Positions 7,048 to 15,767 of a stretch of DNA of 64,000 bases are shown here, piece after piece. Source of the stretch: Lentzea terrae (GTDB taxonomy: Bacteria > Actinomycetota > Actinomycetes > Mycobacteriales > Pseudonocardiaceae); NCBI RefSeq assembly GCF_003265345.1, contig NZ_QFWW01000035.1, positions 124,001-188,000 of the forward strand, read 5' to 3'. Within the stretch, counting starts at the first letter, position 1; each line of letters begins with the position of its first letter. A program made the position numbers and the translations under genes. The notes under the pieces are model-generated. The model did no database searches. It saw nothing but the letters and a program-made list of their open reading frames with translations, and was not told the DNA's origin.

Positions 7048-10000
7048 GTGGGCAGACGAGAGCGGCCGATCGATCCCGAGACCGGTCCTGTCCAGCGGTT
7101 CGCGTGGGAACTGCGGCAACTGCGGGAGAAGGCGGGTTCGCCGAACTACCGGACGCTCGCCCAACGCGCGCACTACTCCGCCACCGCGCTGTCGCAGGCC
7201 GCCGCCGGGGAGCAGCTGCCCTCGCTGCCCGTCGCTCTCGCGTACGTCCAGGCGTGCGACGGCGACGTGGCCGAGTGGGAAGGACGCTGGCGCGAGGCGG
7301 CCAAAGGCGAGGACGACTCACCCCCGTACCTCGGGCTGACGGCGTTCGGAATCGGGGACGCCGAACGGTTCTTCGGCCGCGCGGGCCTCGTCGACGAGCT
7401 CACCGCCCGCATCCGCAGACAGCCGGTCGTCGGCGTGTTCGGACCGTCCGGATCCGGCAAGTCGTCGTTGATCCACGCGGGTGTGCTGCCGCGGCTCACG
7501 GACTGGACCGTGGTCACCGCGACACCGACGACCTGGCGTGGCGGCAAGGCCGACCTCGTCGTGATCGACCAGTTCGAGGAGCTGTTCACCCACTTCGACA
7601 GCGCGGTCGACCGCGAGGCGTTCGTCACCGCGCTGCTCGACGGCGACCACCGGCTGCTGCTGGCCGTGCGGGCGGACTTCCTCGGACACTGTGCCGCGCT
7701 GCCCGCGCTGGTGGAGGCGTTGCGCGACGCCCAGGTGCTGGTCGGGCCGATGACCGACGACGAGCTGCGAGCCGCCGTCGAACAACCGGCCGTGCGTGCC
7801 GGGCTGAAGGTGCAGCCGGAGATGCTCGCTGCCGCGATGGCCGACGTGCGCGGCCAGTCGGGCGCGCTGCCGTTGCTCTCGCACGCGCTGCTGGAGACCT
7901 GGCGAAGACGCGAACGTGGCCGCCTCACGCTCAACGGTTACCAGGAAAGCGGTGGGGTCGCGGGTGCTGTCGCCGCGACCGCGGAAAGCACCTACGCCGA
8001 GCTGTCCGGTCGTGGACGAACCGTCGCACGCGCGGTGCTGCTGAGGCTCGTGCAGACCCACGACGACGTGAACGACCTGCGTCGCCGGGCCCCGCTCGAC
8101 GAGGTGCTGGCAGTGGGCAGACCGGCCGACACCGCGCACGTCGTGAACGTCCTCGCGAACGCACGGCTGATCGTCGTCGCGGACGGCGTCGTGGAAGTCG
8201 CGCACGAAGCGCTTGTCCGCGCGTGGCCCCGGTTGCGCCAGTGGATCGACGACGACCGGGAGTCGTTGCGGCTGCACCACGACTTCACCACTGCCGCGAC
8301 GGCGTGGCAGTCGACCGGCCGCGATCCCGGCGCGCTCTACCGGGGCGCGCGGCTCGCCGCGATGCGCGAACTGGCCGGCCGGATCGAGTGGCCGTCCTCG
8401 TCCAACGAGCTGGAGCGGGAGTTCCTGCAGGCAGCGGTGGACGAGGAGAACGCTTCCCGGCAGGCCGCGGACCGGCAGTCCCGCCGGTTGCGCACGCTGG
8501 TGAAGTCGCTGGCCGCGTTGACCGTGGCGTGTCTGGTGGTGACCTCGGTGGCCGTGGTGCAGAGCAACACCGCCCTGCGGGAGCAGAAGGTCGCCGAATC
8601 ACGCCAGATCGCCGTGCAGGCACAGGATCTCAGCGCGTCGTGGCCGGATGCCGCCGCACAGCTCGCCGTGAACGCCTACCGCGCGTCGGCGACCGCCGAA
8701 GCGCGCGGGGCGTTGCTCAGCACAGCCGCCTACAAGCCCGCACGGACGGTGTTGAAGGACCATCGCGGACCGGTTCGCGCAGTCGCGTTCAGTGCCGACA
8801 GTTCGTTGCTCGCCACTGCGGGCGATGACCATTCAGTGCTCCTGCGGTCGCCTTCGTCGGTTGCCTCTCCGGCAGTTCTGACGCAGCACAACGGCACCGT
8901 GCGCGCGCTCGCGTTCATGCCCGGCGGCACCGTGCTCGTGTCCGCGGGCGACGACCGGCGAATCGTCTTGTGGGACACGAGAACGCGCCTGCCGTTGCGG
9001 ACTGTCACGCTCGACGCCGAGATACGGGTGCTTGTGCTCGGGGCGAGCGGCTCGACCGCTGCCGTCGCCACCGCCGACGGCCAGATCTCCTTGTGGCGCA
9101 CGGATGACTGGACTCGCACGAGGACGGTCGCGCACGAGCTGGGAGAGGTGCACGCGCTGTCGTTGAACGGATCCGTGCTCGCCGCCGGTGGAGCGAAAGG
9201 CACGCTGGTGGTGGAGAACGACGTCACGCGCACGTTCACCGACCACGACGCAGACGTCCGCACGGTCACACTGAGCCCCGACGGCCGTGTACTCGCCTCT
9301 GGCGGAGACGACCATCAGGTGGTGCTGCGGGTGCTGGCGACCGGCAAGACGTCCGGACTGCGCAGACACGTCAGCGGCGTGCGCTCGGTCCAGTTCGACG
9401 CGACCGGCACCAAGCTCGTGTCGACCAGCGACGACGGCAGCATCCGCTGGTGGACGGTGCCCGACGGTGGCTGGCTGACCGGGTTGATCACCCGCACCCA
9501 CCCGTTCTACGTGGCGGCGCTCAGCCCGGACGGCAACTGGTTCGCGGCGGGCGGCGACGAGACCGTGAGCCTCTGGAGCCTGCCGCTGCCACCCCTGACC
9601 GGCCACACCAGTCCGCCGGACGGCATCGCGCTCTCCCCGGACGGTTCGGTGCTGGCCACCGGCGGGCGCGACCGCATGATCCTGCTGTGGAACCGCGAGG
9701 GCAGGCAGATCAGGCGCATCGACGTCCCCTCGCCCGTGACCTCGCTGGCCTTCCGGAACGCGGACGAGATCCTGGCCGCGGACGTGCGCGGCGTGCTTTC
9801 GTCGTGGCGGACCGACGGCCAGGTCGTGCGCACGTGGCAAGGACATCGTGGCGCGATCAAGAGCTTGGTCGTGTCCGGCGACCGTGCGGTGACCGGTGGT
9901 GTGGACGCCGCAGTCGTGGTGTGGGACCTCAACTCCGCCGAACCGGGTCGTCCGCTGCCGTCCGGCCACTCAGGTCCGGTGAACACCGTGGCGTTCCTCG

Positions 10001-10458
10001 GCGATCTCGTGGCCTCTGGTGGCGCGGACGGCCGGGTGCTGCGGTGGTCCGGAGAGCAGGTCGAGGTCGTCCGGGAGTCCGGTCCCGCGGTGAAGTCGAT
10101 CGCCGCCGTCCCGGGCTCTGACCTGCTGGTGGTGGGAGATGCCGGCGGCGAAGTCGCGTTGTGGGGCCGCAATGGCAAGGCGCGCACACTCGTCACTGGC
10201 CGAGGTGCTGTCGCGGCGGTCACCGCCAGCCGGGACGGCACCACCGTGGCGGCGGCCGCGAACGACAGTCTGATCACCTTGTGGCAGGTGGCCGACGGTG
10301 CTCAGGTCGCGACGCTGACCGGGCACACCGGTCCGGTCAACGCCGTGCTGTTCGACGCCGACGGCGACCTCACGTCGTCCGGCCCGGACCCGCGGGTGAT
10401 CAGGTGGGAGCTCGATCCGGACCAGGTGATCTCCCGGCTGTGCGCCTCCGGCTGCTAG
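7048..10458 (+). CDS. XRE-HTH / nSTAND1 NTPase / WD40-repeat protein
   Basis: A 1136-residue multidomain protein. Residues 15-75 form a cro/XRE-like helix-turn-helix (YRTLAQRAHYSATALSQAA). Residues 95-480 are a STAND NTPase with Walker A GPSGSGKSS (132-140) and Walker B DLVVIDQFEELF. A single transmembrane helix follows near 487-505 (SLAALTVACLVVTSVAVV). The last 570 residues are about a dozen WD40 repeats (VRAVAFSADSSLLATAGDDH, LWDTRTRL and so on). nSTAND-WD40 proteins are signal-responsive switches in bacterial immunity and development; the ligand is unknown. GTG start with GAGG upstream. Its stop overlaps the stop of the convergent YbaK gene by 4 bp. Confidence 0.85.
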   Translation: MGRRERPIDPETGPVQRFAWELRQLREKAGSPNYRTLAQRAHYSATALSQAAAGEQLPSLPVALAYVQACDGDVAEWEGRWREAAKGEDDSPPYLGLTAFGIGDAERFFGRAGLVDELTARIRRQPVVGVFGPSGSGKSSLIHAGVLPRLTDWTVVTATPTTWRGGKADLVVIDQFEELFTHFDSAVDREAFVTALLDGDHRLLLAVRADFLGHCAALPALVEALRDAQVLVGPMTDDELRAAVEQPAVRAGLKVQPEMLAAAMADVRGQSGALPLLSHALLETWRRRERGRLTLNGYQESGGVAGAVAATAESTYAELSGRGRTVARAVLLRLVQTHDDVNDLRRRAPLDEVLAVGRPADTAHVVNVLANARLIVVADGVVEVAHEALVRAWPRLRQWIDDDRESLRLHHDFTTAATAWQSTGRDPGALYRGARLAAMRELAGRIEWPSSSNELEREFLQAAVDEENASRQAADRQSRRLRTLVKSLAALTVACLVVTSVAVVQSNTALREQKVAESRQIAVQAQDLSASWPDAAAQLAVNAYRASATAEARGALLSTAAYKPARTVLKDHRGPVRAVAFSADSSLLATAGDDHSVLLRSPSSVASPAVLTQHNGTVRALAFMPGGTVLVSAGDDRRIVLWDTRTRLPLRTVTLDAEIRVLVLGASGSTAAVATADGQISLWRTDDWTRTRTVAHELGEVHALSLNGSVLAAGGAKGTLVVENDVTRTFTDHDADVRTVTLSPDGRVLASGGDDHQVVLRVLATGKTSGLRRHVSGVRSVQFDATGTKLVSTSDDGSIRWWTVPDGGWLTGLITRTHPFYVAALSPDGNWFAAGGDETVSLWSLPLPPLTGHTSPPDGIALSPDGSVLATGGRDRMILLWNREGRQIRRIDVPSPVTSLAFRNADEILAADVRGVLSSWRTDGQVVRTWQGHRGAIKSLVVSGDRAVTGGVDAAVVVWDLNSAEPGRPLPSGHSGPVNTVAFLGDLVASGGADGRVLRWSGEQVEVVRESGPAVKSIAAVPGSDLLVVGDAGGEVALWGRNGKARTLVTGRGAVAAVTASRDGTTVAAAANDSLITLWQVADGAQVATLTGHTGPVNAVLFDADGDLTSSGPDPRVIRWELDPDQVISRLCASGC

Positions 10459-11003
10459 CGCGCCAGGTCCGGCAGCACCTCGGCACCCGGCAGCTTCATC
10501 AGCACGTCGCCCGGGATGAGGATCTTGCTCCCCCGGATGCCGCTGCCCACGACCAGTTCGGGGGCGGCGGCCACCTCGGGTGAGACGAGGATCGGCCAGT
10601 CCGCGGGCACACCGATCGGCGTGATGCCGCCGTACTCCATGCCCGTCAGCGCCACGGCCTCGTCCATCGGCGCGAACGACGCCTTGCGCGCGTCGAGGCG
10701 CTTGCGGATCACGCCGTTCACGTCCGCGCGCATGGTCGCCAGCACCATGCAGGCCGCATAACGGATCTCGCCGCCGCGCTTGCCCGCGACGACCACGCAG
10801 TTCGCCGAGGCTTCGAGCGGTGAGCCGTAGTGCGCGCAGAACTCGGCGGTGTCCGCCAGCGAGGCGTCGATCGGAGCGACAGCCACGCGGTCAGCGCCGT
10901 CCAGCGTCTTCAGCGCCAAAGCGACCGGTTCGGGCACCAGGTCGAGGCGGGACAGCACGGGGAAGGGTTCCAGCGATCCAGCGATGGTCCACACCTGAAC
11001 CAT
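10455..11003 (-). CDS. YbaK/EbsC (aminoacyl-tRNA deacylase-like) protein
   Basis: A 182-residue member of the YbaK/ProRS-associated domain family. The conserved core includes CVVVAGKRGGEIRYAACMVL near residue 68 and VALTGMEYGGITPIGVP near 118, matching the editing-domain fold that hydrolyses mischarged aminoacyl-tRNAs (for example Cys-tRNAPro). The exact substrate cannot be read from the sequence. Its start at 11003 is close to the MerR-type promoter at 11019-11049, which points the other way. Confidence 0.8.
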   Translation of the reverse strand: MVQVWTIAGSLEPFPVLSRLDLVPEPVALALKTLDGADRVAVAPIDASLADTAEFCAHYGSPLEASANCVVVAGKRGGEIRYAACMVLATMRADVNGVIRKRLDARKASFAPMDEAVALTGMEYGGITPIGVPADWPILVSPEVAAAPELVVGSGIRGSKILIPGDVLMKLPGAEVLPDLAR

Positions 11004-11018
11004 CCTGCCAAACTCGGT

Positions 11019-11049
11019 TTGACCTTGACGTTACGTCAACCCTTACCTT
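11019..11049 (+). promoter_or_regulatory. MerR-type promoter with 19-bp spacer and central palindrome
   Basis: A -35 element TTGACC (11019-11024) and -10 element TACCTT (11044-11049) are separated by exactly 19 bp, the over-long spacing that MerR-family activators require. The spacer contains the palindrome TTGACGTTACGTCAA (11025-11039). It lies just upstream of a MerR/TipA gene (start 11078), so autoregulation is very likely. Confidence 0.8.
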
Positions 11050-11077
11050 CAGAACCAAGCGCGAAGGGGGAGCCGGA

Positions 11078-11833
11078 ATGGCCTGGTCGATCGCCCAGGT
11101 GGCCCGGATGTCGAAGGTGACGTCCAGGACGCTGCGGCACTACGACTCGATCGGGCTGCTGCCACCGGCCTGGATCGGTGACAACGGCTACCGCTACTAC
11201 GAGAAGGAACAGGTGCACCGCCTGCAGCAGATCCTGTTGCTGCGCGATCTGGGCCTGGGCCTCGACGTGGTGGCGGAGGTGCTGAACGGCACGGACCAGC
11301 TGACCGTCCTGCGCAACCACCACCGGTGGCTGCAGGACGAACGACAGCGGCTGGACCGGCTGTCGAGCACGGTCGCGCGAACGATCAAAGAACTGGAAGG
11401 AGGGGACGAAGTGAAACTGGAAGAGCTGTTCGACGGCTTCGACGCGTCGAAGCAGGAGCGCTACGAGGCCGAGCTGGTCGAGCGCTACGGCGAGGGTGCC
11501 AAGGAGCACATCGCCGAGAGCAGGCAGAAGATGAAGAACTGGACACGTGCCGACGCGGACGACTTCATGCAGCAGTGGCAGGACATCGCCCGTGATCTCG
11601 GTGCGCTGTTCACCGCGGGCAAGGCGATCGACGCTCCGCAGACGCAGGAGGTCATCGACCGCCACTACCGCTGGATCTGCCTGAGCTGGACGCCGAACCG
11701 GGAGTCCTACACCGGTCTCGGCAACCTCTACGTCGACTCGGACGAGTTCCGGGTCAACTTCGAGGTCAACGGCGACAACATGGCCACGTGGGTGCGTGAC
11801 GCGATGACCCACTACGCCCAGACGCGTCTCTAA
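11078..11833 (+). CDS. MerR-family regulator with TipA-type ligand domain
   Basis: The 251-residue protein has an N-terminal MerR winged helix (IAQVARMSKVTSRTLRHYDS, then GYRYYEKEQ), a long dimerisation helix (VLRNHHRWLQDERQRLDRLSS) and a C-terminal TipAS-type helical effector domain (FDGFDASKQERYEAELVERY, near residue 120). TipA-type regulators are drug-binding activators that bind structurally diverse hydrophobic antibiotics and twist the DNA of long-spacer promoters. ATG start with a GAAGGGGGAG ribosome-binding site; the frame is open upstream to 10820 but that part is antisense to the YbaK gene. The promoter just upstream has the expected operator. Confidence 0.9.
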   Translation: MAWSIAQVARMSKVTSRTLRHYDSIGLLPPAWIGDNGYRYYEKEQVHRLQQILLLRDLGLGLDVVAEVLNGTDQLTVLRNHHRWLQDERQRLDRLSSTVARTIKELEGGDEVKLEELFDGFDASKQERYEAELVERYGEGAKEHIAESRQKMKNWTRADADDFMQQWQDIARDLGALFTAGKAIDAPQTQEVIDRHYRWICLSWTPNRESYTGLGNLYVDSDEFRVNFEVNGDNMATWVRDAMTHYAQTRL

Positions 11834-11863
11834 AAGCTGGCACGGGGGCTGCAGACCCCGTTG

Positions 11864-12412
11864 TCAGTCCAGACCGAACACCTTCAGCGCCTCACGGTTG
11901 AACGCAGGCAGGTCATCGGGGTTGCGGGACGTCACGAGCGTCCACCCGTTCATGTCGCACACCCGGACCTCCTGGTCAGCCCAGTCACCGCCCGCGTTGC
12001 GGATGTCGGTCTGCAGGCTGGGGAACGAGGTCAGCATCTTGCCGCGCACCACGTCGGCCTCGACCAGCAACCACGGCCCGTGGCAGATCGCCGCGATCGG
12101 CTTGCCGGCCGCCACCAGTGCCTTCACCAGCTGAACGGCGTCGGCGTCCATGCGCAGGAAGTCCGCGTTGGCCACACCACCGGGGATGATCGCGCCGTCG
12201 TAGTCGTCGGCGTTGGCGTCGGCGTACGTGGTGTCGACCGGGAACGCGTCGGCAGGCGTGAGGTGGTTGAAGCCGCGCACCTCACCGAGCTTCGGCGCGA
12301 GCAGGCGCGGCACTCCGCCGGCCTTCTCGACATGCGTCCACGGGTCGGTGAGCTCGACCTGCTCGATGCCCTCCGTGTCGACCAGGAATGCGATCTTCTT
12401 CTGTTCAGCCAT
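11864..12412 (-). CDS. DJ-1/PfpI family class I glutamine amidotransferase-like protein
   Basis: The 182-residue product has the PfpI fold with a nucleophile elbow AAICHGPWLL (Cys near residue 109) and the preceding DGAIIPGG strand-turn. Family members act as glyoxalase III/deglycase enzymes or intracellular chaperone-like proteases; the exact activity is not deducible. The ATG at 12412 is preferred to a TTG 6 bp earlier. It lies 9 bp behind the alpha/beta hydrolase stop, last in a three-gene run with DUF2516 and the hydrolase. Confidence 0.85.
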   Translation of the reverse strand: MAEQKKIAFLVDTEGIEQVELTDPWTHVEKAGGVPRLLAPKLGEVRGFNHLTPADAFPVDTTYADANADDYDGAIIPGGVANADFLRMDADAVQLVKALVAAGKPIAAICHGPWLLVEADVVRGKMLTSFPSLQTDIRNAGGDWADQEVRVCDMNGWTLVTSRNPDDLPAFNREALKVFGLD

Positions 12413-12421
12413 GCCCAACGG

Positions 12422-13078
12422 CTACCCGGCGAAGAAGTCGACCAATCGGCGGCGCACCTCGGCGCGGTGCGTGATCATCGGCGAGGGCGAGTCGATCAGC
12501 CACAACGAGCCGTTGGGGAACGCTGCCGCGGTCGCCTTGGCCACGTCCTCCGGGTGCAGCGGATCACCCACAGCCCCGATGACCAGCACCGGGGCCGACA
12601 CGGCCGCGAGCACCGAGGCGTCGGGGACGGCAACCTGGCCCGGCAGCTGCTCAGCGGCCGCCGACAGCCGGCTCAACGCGGCCCGCCGCTCGGCGACATA
12701 GGCCGGTGGCCCCACCGTCAGGTCGGAGAGCTGCTGCAACGTGAACGCAGGCCGCGGCTCGTCCAGCACGGCGGGCAGCAGCAACGCCACGCGCTGAAAA
12801 CGATCAGGCTCAAGCGAAAGCAACCGGACCAACGCCCCGGCTCCGAGTGAGACACCAACGGCGTGATCAGCGGAAACAGTGCCCAGATCGGCCGCGATCC
12901 GGCCGTAGTCCCAGTAGCCCGCAGGCGCGTCCGGTGCATCACCGTGCGACGGCAGCGTCACGACGACACGGGTGCCCGGCAGGCCGGAGGCAGGAATCCG
13001 TGCCTCACCTGCGGTCGCGCCGAGTCCGTGGGCGACCAGCGTCACCGGCGAACCGGCGCCGTAGGAGTGCGTGATCAC
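12422..13078 (-). CDS. Alpha/beta hydrolase
   Basis: A 218-residue hydrolase with LVAHGLGATAG near the N-terminus (oxyanion region), the nucleophile elbow AVGVSLGAGAL (GxSxG), an acid in VIGAVGDPLHPED, and a His in PSPMITHRAEV. This completes a Ser-Asp-His triad. The GTG start at 13078 overlaps the stop of the DUF2516 gene (GTGA, 13075-13078), showing coupling. A longer in-frame ORF to 13375 is only the shadow of that neighbour. Substrate unknown, probably a small ester or lactone. Confidence 0.8.
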   Translation of the reverse strand: MITHSYGAGSPVTLVAHGLGATAGEARIPASGLPGTRVVVTLPSHGDAPDAPAGYWDYGRIAADLGTVSADHAVGVSLGAGALVRLLSLEPDRFQRVALLLPAVLDEPRPAFTLQQLSDLTVGPPAYVAERRAALSRLSAAAEQLPGQVAVPDASVLAAVSAPVLVIGAVGDPLHPEDVAKATAAAFPNGSLWLIDSPSPMITHRAEVRRRLVDFFAG

Positions 13079-13401
13079 CAGCGGGGGCCGCGCTGCACCT
13101 CGATCAGCTTCGGGCGCACGTCCACCATGTACACGAGCACCGCGATGAGGCCGGCCAGCCAGAAGATCGAGCCCACGGAGCCGGGGTCGAACAGGAGCAT
13201 CGCGGCCAGCCCACCACCGGTGATGCCGAGCCACGCGGGCTTGGTCATGCGCTCGGCCGCGGTGTACGCGTCCACCCGCTGACTCAGCGCGTGGAAGAAC
13301 GCGAACAGTGCGACGACCGTGAACACCAGGTCGGCGAACAGGTACGCGATCTGGTCGAGGTACCAGAAGCTCCACGCGATCGGCAGGCTGAAGAACAACA
13401 C
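13075..13401 (-). CDS. DUF2516 family membrane protein
   Basis: This 108-residue integral membrane protein has three hydrophobic segments (about 20-37, 54-70, 76-92) and the conserved end VDVRPKLIEVQ. It matches the actinobacterial DUF2516 family, whose Mycobacterium tuberculosis member (Rv0476) sits directly after hbhA. The same order is seen here, although an 18-bp-stem terminator separates it from hbhA. Function unknown. Confidence 0.75.
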   Translation of the reverse strand: MLFFSLPIAWSFWYLDQIAYLFADLVFTVVALFAFFHALSQRVDAYTAAERMTKPAWLGITGGGLAAMLLFDPGSVGSIFWLAGLIAVLVYMVDVRPKLIEVQRGPRW

Positions 13402-13426
13402 CCGCCCAGACTACGTGGACACGTGC

Positions 13427-13464
13427 GAAGAGGGGAGCGTGCCGGTCGGCACGCTCCCCTCTTC
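13427..13464 (-). terminator. Terminator downstream of hbhA (18-bp perfect stem)
   Basis: The arms GAAGAGGGGAGCGTGCCG (13427-13444) and its exact complement (13447-13464) flank a 2-nt loop. There is no T tract, as is common in actinomycetes. It lies 17 bp past the hbhA stop. Confidence 0.8.
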
Positions 13465-13480
13465 AGCAGATTTCAGCGAC

Positions 13481-14149
13481 TCACTTGGTGGTGTTCGTCG
13501 TGGTCGGCTTCTTGGCCGCAGCGGTGGTGCCGGTGCTGCGGGTCGTCGTCGCCGGCTTGCGCGGCGCGGTGCGGTTCGCGGCCTTGCGGGTGGTGCTGCG
13601 GACCTCGTGCGCGGCCTCGCCACCGACCTCGACGATCTCCTCGGCCAGCTTCTCGGCGCCTTCCTCGACCTCGTGGGCGACCTTCTCGCCGACCGAGCGG
13701 GTGCGGCGGGTCACCTTGCCGAGGACGTCGTCGGCCAGCTCACGGGCGTCGTGGGCGGCGGACTCGGCGCGCTTCTGCGCGGCCTCGACGGCGTGCTCGA
13801 CCTGCTCGACGGCCTGCTTCACCTGCGGCTGGGCCTTGATCTGCTCCAGCGTCTGCTCGCCCTGCTCTGCGAGGTAGGTGTACAGGTTCACCGCGGAGGA
13901 GGTGTAGGCGTCGACCAGCTTCTTGAGCTCGACCGGCTGCAGCTTCTCGCGCAGGTCCTTGAGCTCGGCGGGCAGGTCCTGAGCCTTGGTCTGGGCCTCT
14001 TCCGCGCGCTCCTTGGCCTTGTTCAGCGCCTCGACAACCGCCTTCGCGGCGAGGTCACCGGCGCCGAGGGCGGCGAGCAGGGCCTGACGCGCGGCGTGCG
14101 CGGCCTGCTCGGCGGTCTTGCGGACGTCGTCCTGGGTGAGCTTCGGCAT
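13481..14149 (-). CDS. hbhA: Heparin-binding haemagglutinin homologue (HbhA-like)
   Basis: A 222-residue, highly charged, coiled-coil protein without a signal peptide. The middle (residues 30-165) is a long alanine-rich heptad region; the C-terminus is a Lys/Arg/Ala/Thr-rich tail (residues 175-222) with repeats such as PRKPATTTRS and KKPTTTNTTK. This mirrors mycobacterial HbhA, where the Lys/Pro tail binds sulfated glycans. Synteny with an upstream HTH gene and downstream DUF2516 supports orthology. In a non-pathogen the role is more likely in envelope or lipid-inclusion organisation (inference). ATG at 14149 is chosen because AGAGGAG lies 8 nt upstream; a GTG at 14158 would overlap the previous stop. 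Confidence 0.8.
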   Translation of the reverse strand: MPKLTQDDVRKTAEQAAHAARQALLAALGAGDLAAKAVVEALNKAKERAEEAQTKAQDLPAELKDLREKLQPVELKKLVDAYTSSAVNLYTYLAEQGEQTLEQIKAQPQVKQAVEQVEHAVEAAQKRAESAAHDARELADDVLGKVTRRTRSVGEKVAHEVEEGAEKLAEEIVEVGGEAAHEVRSTTRKAANRTAPRKPATTTRSTGTTAAAKKPTTTNTTK

Positions 14150-14154
14150 GGAGA

Positions 14155-14562
14155 TCACTCCTCTTTGTTCTTGGCGGCGTTCTCCCGCCTGAAAGATTCA
14201 TAAACATCGAGCAGCACCTGCTTCTGCCGCTCGGTCAGATCGGTCGCGGCGACGATGGCGTCCGCCAACGCACCGCCTTCGCGCTGCTGGAGGATCCCGG
14301 CCTCGACGTAGAGCACCTCGGCCGAGATGCGCAGCCCCTTGGCGATCTGCTGAAGGATCTCCGCAGACGGCTTGCGCAGTCCTCGCTCGATCTGGCTGAG
14401 GTATGGGTTGGAGACACCCGCCTGCTTCGCCAGCTCCCGCAGGGAGATCTTGGCGCTGTTGCGTTGTTCGCGGATGTACTCACCGATGTTGCGGCCGAGG
14501 TCCGCGACTGCTTTGTCGATGGACTTGTCCACTGTTCCCGCTCCCGTTCCTCGTGCCACCAA
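14155..14562 (-). CDS. XRE-type transcriptional regulator (Rv0474-like)
   Basis: The 135-residue protein has a cro/XRE helix-turn-helix at residues 38-92 (SLRELAKQAGVSNPYLSQIE, a near-canonical sequence), followed by a helical C-terminus with LTERQKQVLLDVYESFRREN. It is the counterpart of M. tuberculosis Rv0474, encoded just before hbhA. The stop lies 5 bp from the hbhA ATG, so the two are one operon. A local regulator is the natural reading; its target sites are not identified. Confidence 0.8.
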   Translation of the reverse strand: MVARGTGAGTVDKSIDKAVADLGRNIGEYIREQRNSAKISLRELAKQAGVSNPYLSQIERGLRKPSAEILQQIAKGLRISAEVLYVEAGILQQREGGALADAIVAATDLTERQKQVLLDVYESFRRENAAKNKEE

Positions 14563-14617
14563 CTACGTTAGCGACGGGTGCTAACTCTTGCAAGCACCCT
14601 GCTAGCAATCGCTGCGT

Positions 14618-15718
14618 GTGCTCCACCACAGGGATACCGTTGTGGGTGACATGGACGACGCCGGGGCCCTGCGCGCCGAGCTGGCCGACCACCTGCTCGG
14701 CGATGGTGTGCTGCACGATTCCAAGTGGCTCAAGGCTTTCCGGGCCGTCCCACGGCACGAGTTCCTGCCGCGCTTCTACCGTCAGCTGCCCAGCGGTGAC
14801 TGGGAACGGGTCACCGCGAAGCACCCCGACTGGCTGAAACTCGTCTACGCCGATCGTGTGTGGGTTACCCAGTTCGACGGCGATGACACGGTGACCGGTG
14901 GCACACCGACCTGCTCGTCGAGCATGCCCACGATCATGGCGATCATGCTGGAGGCGCTGGAGGTCCACACCGGACAGAAGGTGCTGGAGGTGGGCACCGG
15001 CACCGGTTACAACGCGGCTCTGCTGTGCCATGCGGTCGGTGCGGACAACACGACCACGATCGACGTCGACCCGAACATCTCGCAACGAGCCAGGGAACGC
15101 CTGCACCGCAACGGGTTCTTCCCCACCTGCGTCACCGGCGACGGCGCGCTCGGCCATCCGGAGCGCGCACCGTACGACCGCTTGCTGGCCGCCTGCTCCG
15201 TCGCGACCATCCCGCCCGCCTGGCTGGAGCAGGTCAGGCCGGGCGGTCTGGTGGTCACCACGTTGCACCGCCCGATCGGTGCCGGGCTCGTCCGGATCGT
15301 GTCGAACGGCGACGGCACCGGCGACGGCCGCGTGCTCGTCGAGGACGGCCGCTTCATGCCGTTGCGCGCGCACGCCCACCCGCCGACGCTCGCGGGCTCC
15401 GGCCCGTACGACCGCACCACCACCACGTTGCCGCTCGACACCGTGATCGACCCGGCCAGCCCGTTCGAGTTCTTCGCCGGCCTTGCTCTGCCCGGCGTCG
15501 TCGCGGGCCACGACTGGCTCGCTCATCCGGACGGTTCCTGGGTGCACCACCACGGCTCGCACGTCGACCAGGGCGGTCCACGGCGCCTGTGGGAGCTCGC
15601 CGAACAGGCCGTCGTCGAGTGGCACGAGCTGGGCAAACCCCGCAGGCACCACTTCGGGATCACGGTCGGGCCCGACGGTCAGTTCCTGACGCTGGGCGAG
15701 CGCAGGTGGCACCTGTGA
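14618..15718 (+). CDS. PIMT-like SAM-dependent methyltransferase
   Basis: A 366-residue protein with a protein-L-isoaspartate methyltransferase-type core: KAFRAVPRHEFLPRF near residue 42, then SSSMPTIMAIMLEALEV, and the SAM-binding glycine loop VLEVGTGTGYNAALL (near 122-136). The length and the DWERVTAKHPDWLKLVYAD insertion resemble the PIMT-like methyltransferases of actinomycete RiPP systems, but no precursor or ATP-grasp gene is adjacent, so the substrate is open. The start is uncertain: GTG 14618, GTG 14642 or ATG 14651 are all possible and none has a strong ribosome-binding site. Confidence 0.75.
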   Translation: MLHHRDTVVGDMDDAGALRAELADHLLGDGVLHDSKWLKAFRAVPRHEFLPRFYRQLPSGDWERVTAKHPDWLKLVYADRVWVTQFDGDDTVTGGTPTCSSSMPTIMAIMLEALEVHTGQKVLEVGTGTGYNAALLCHAVGADNTTTIDVDPNISQRARERLHRNGFFPTCVTGDGALGHPERAPYDRLLAACSVATIPPAWLEQVRPGGLVVTTLHRPIGAGLVRIVSNGDGTGDGRVLVEDGRFMPLRAHAHPPTLAGSGPYDRTTTTLPLDTVIDPASPFEFFAGLALPGVVAGHDWLAHPDGSWVHHHGSHVDQGGPRRLWELAEQAVVEWHELGKPRRHHFGITVGPDGQFLTLGERRWHL

Positions 15719-15767
15719 TCCAGAACTGAAACGTCACGACACGGGTCACTGAATCGACCCCGGGCGG

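Noticed and set aside
11842-11861. ACGGGG/CCCCGT hairpin between the MerR and DJ-1 genes
   Set aside because: Only a 6-bp stem with an 8-nt loop; too weak to call a terminator with confidence.
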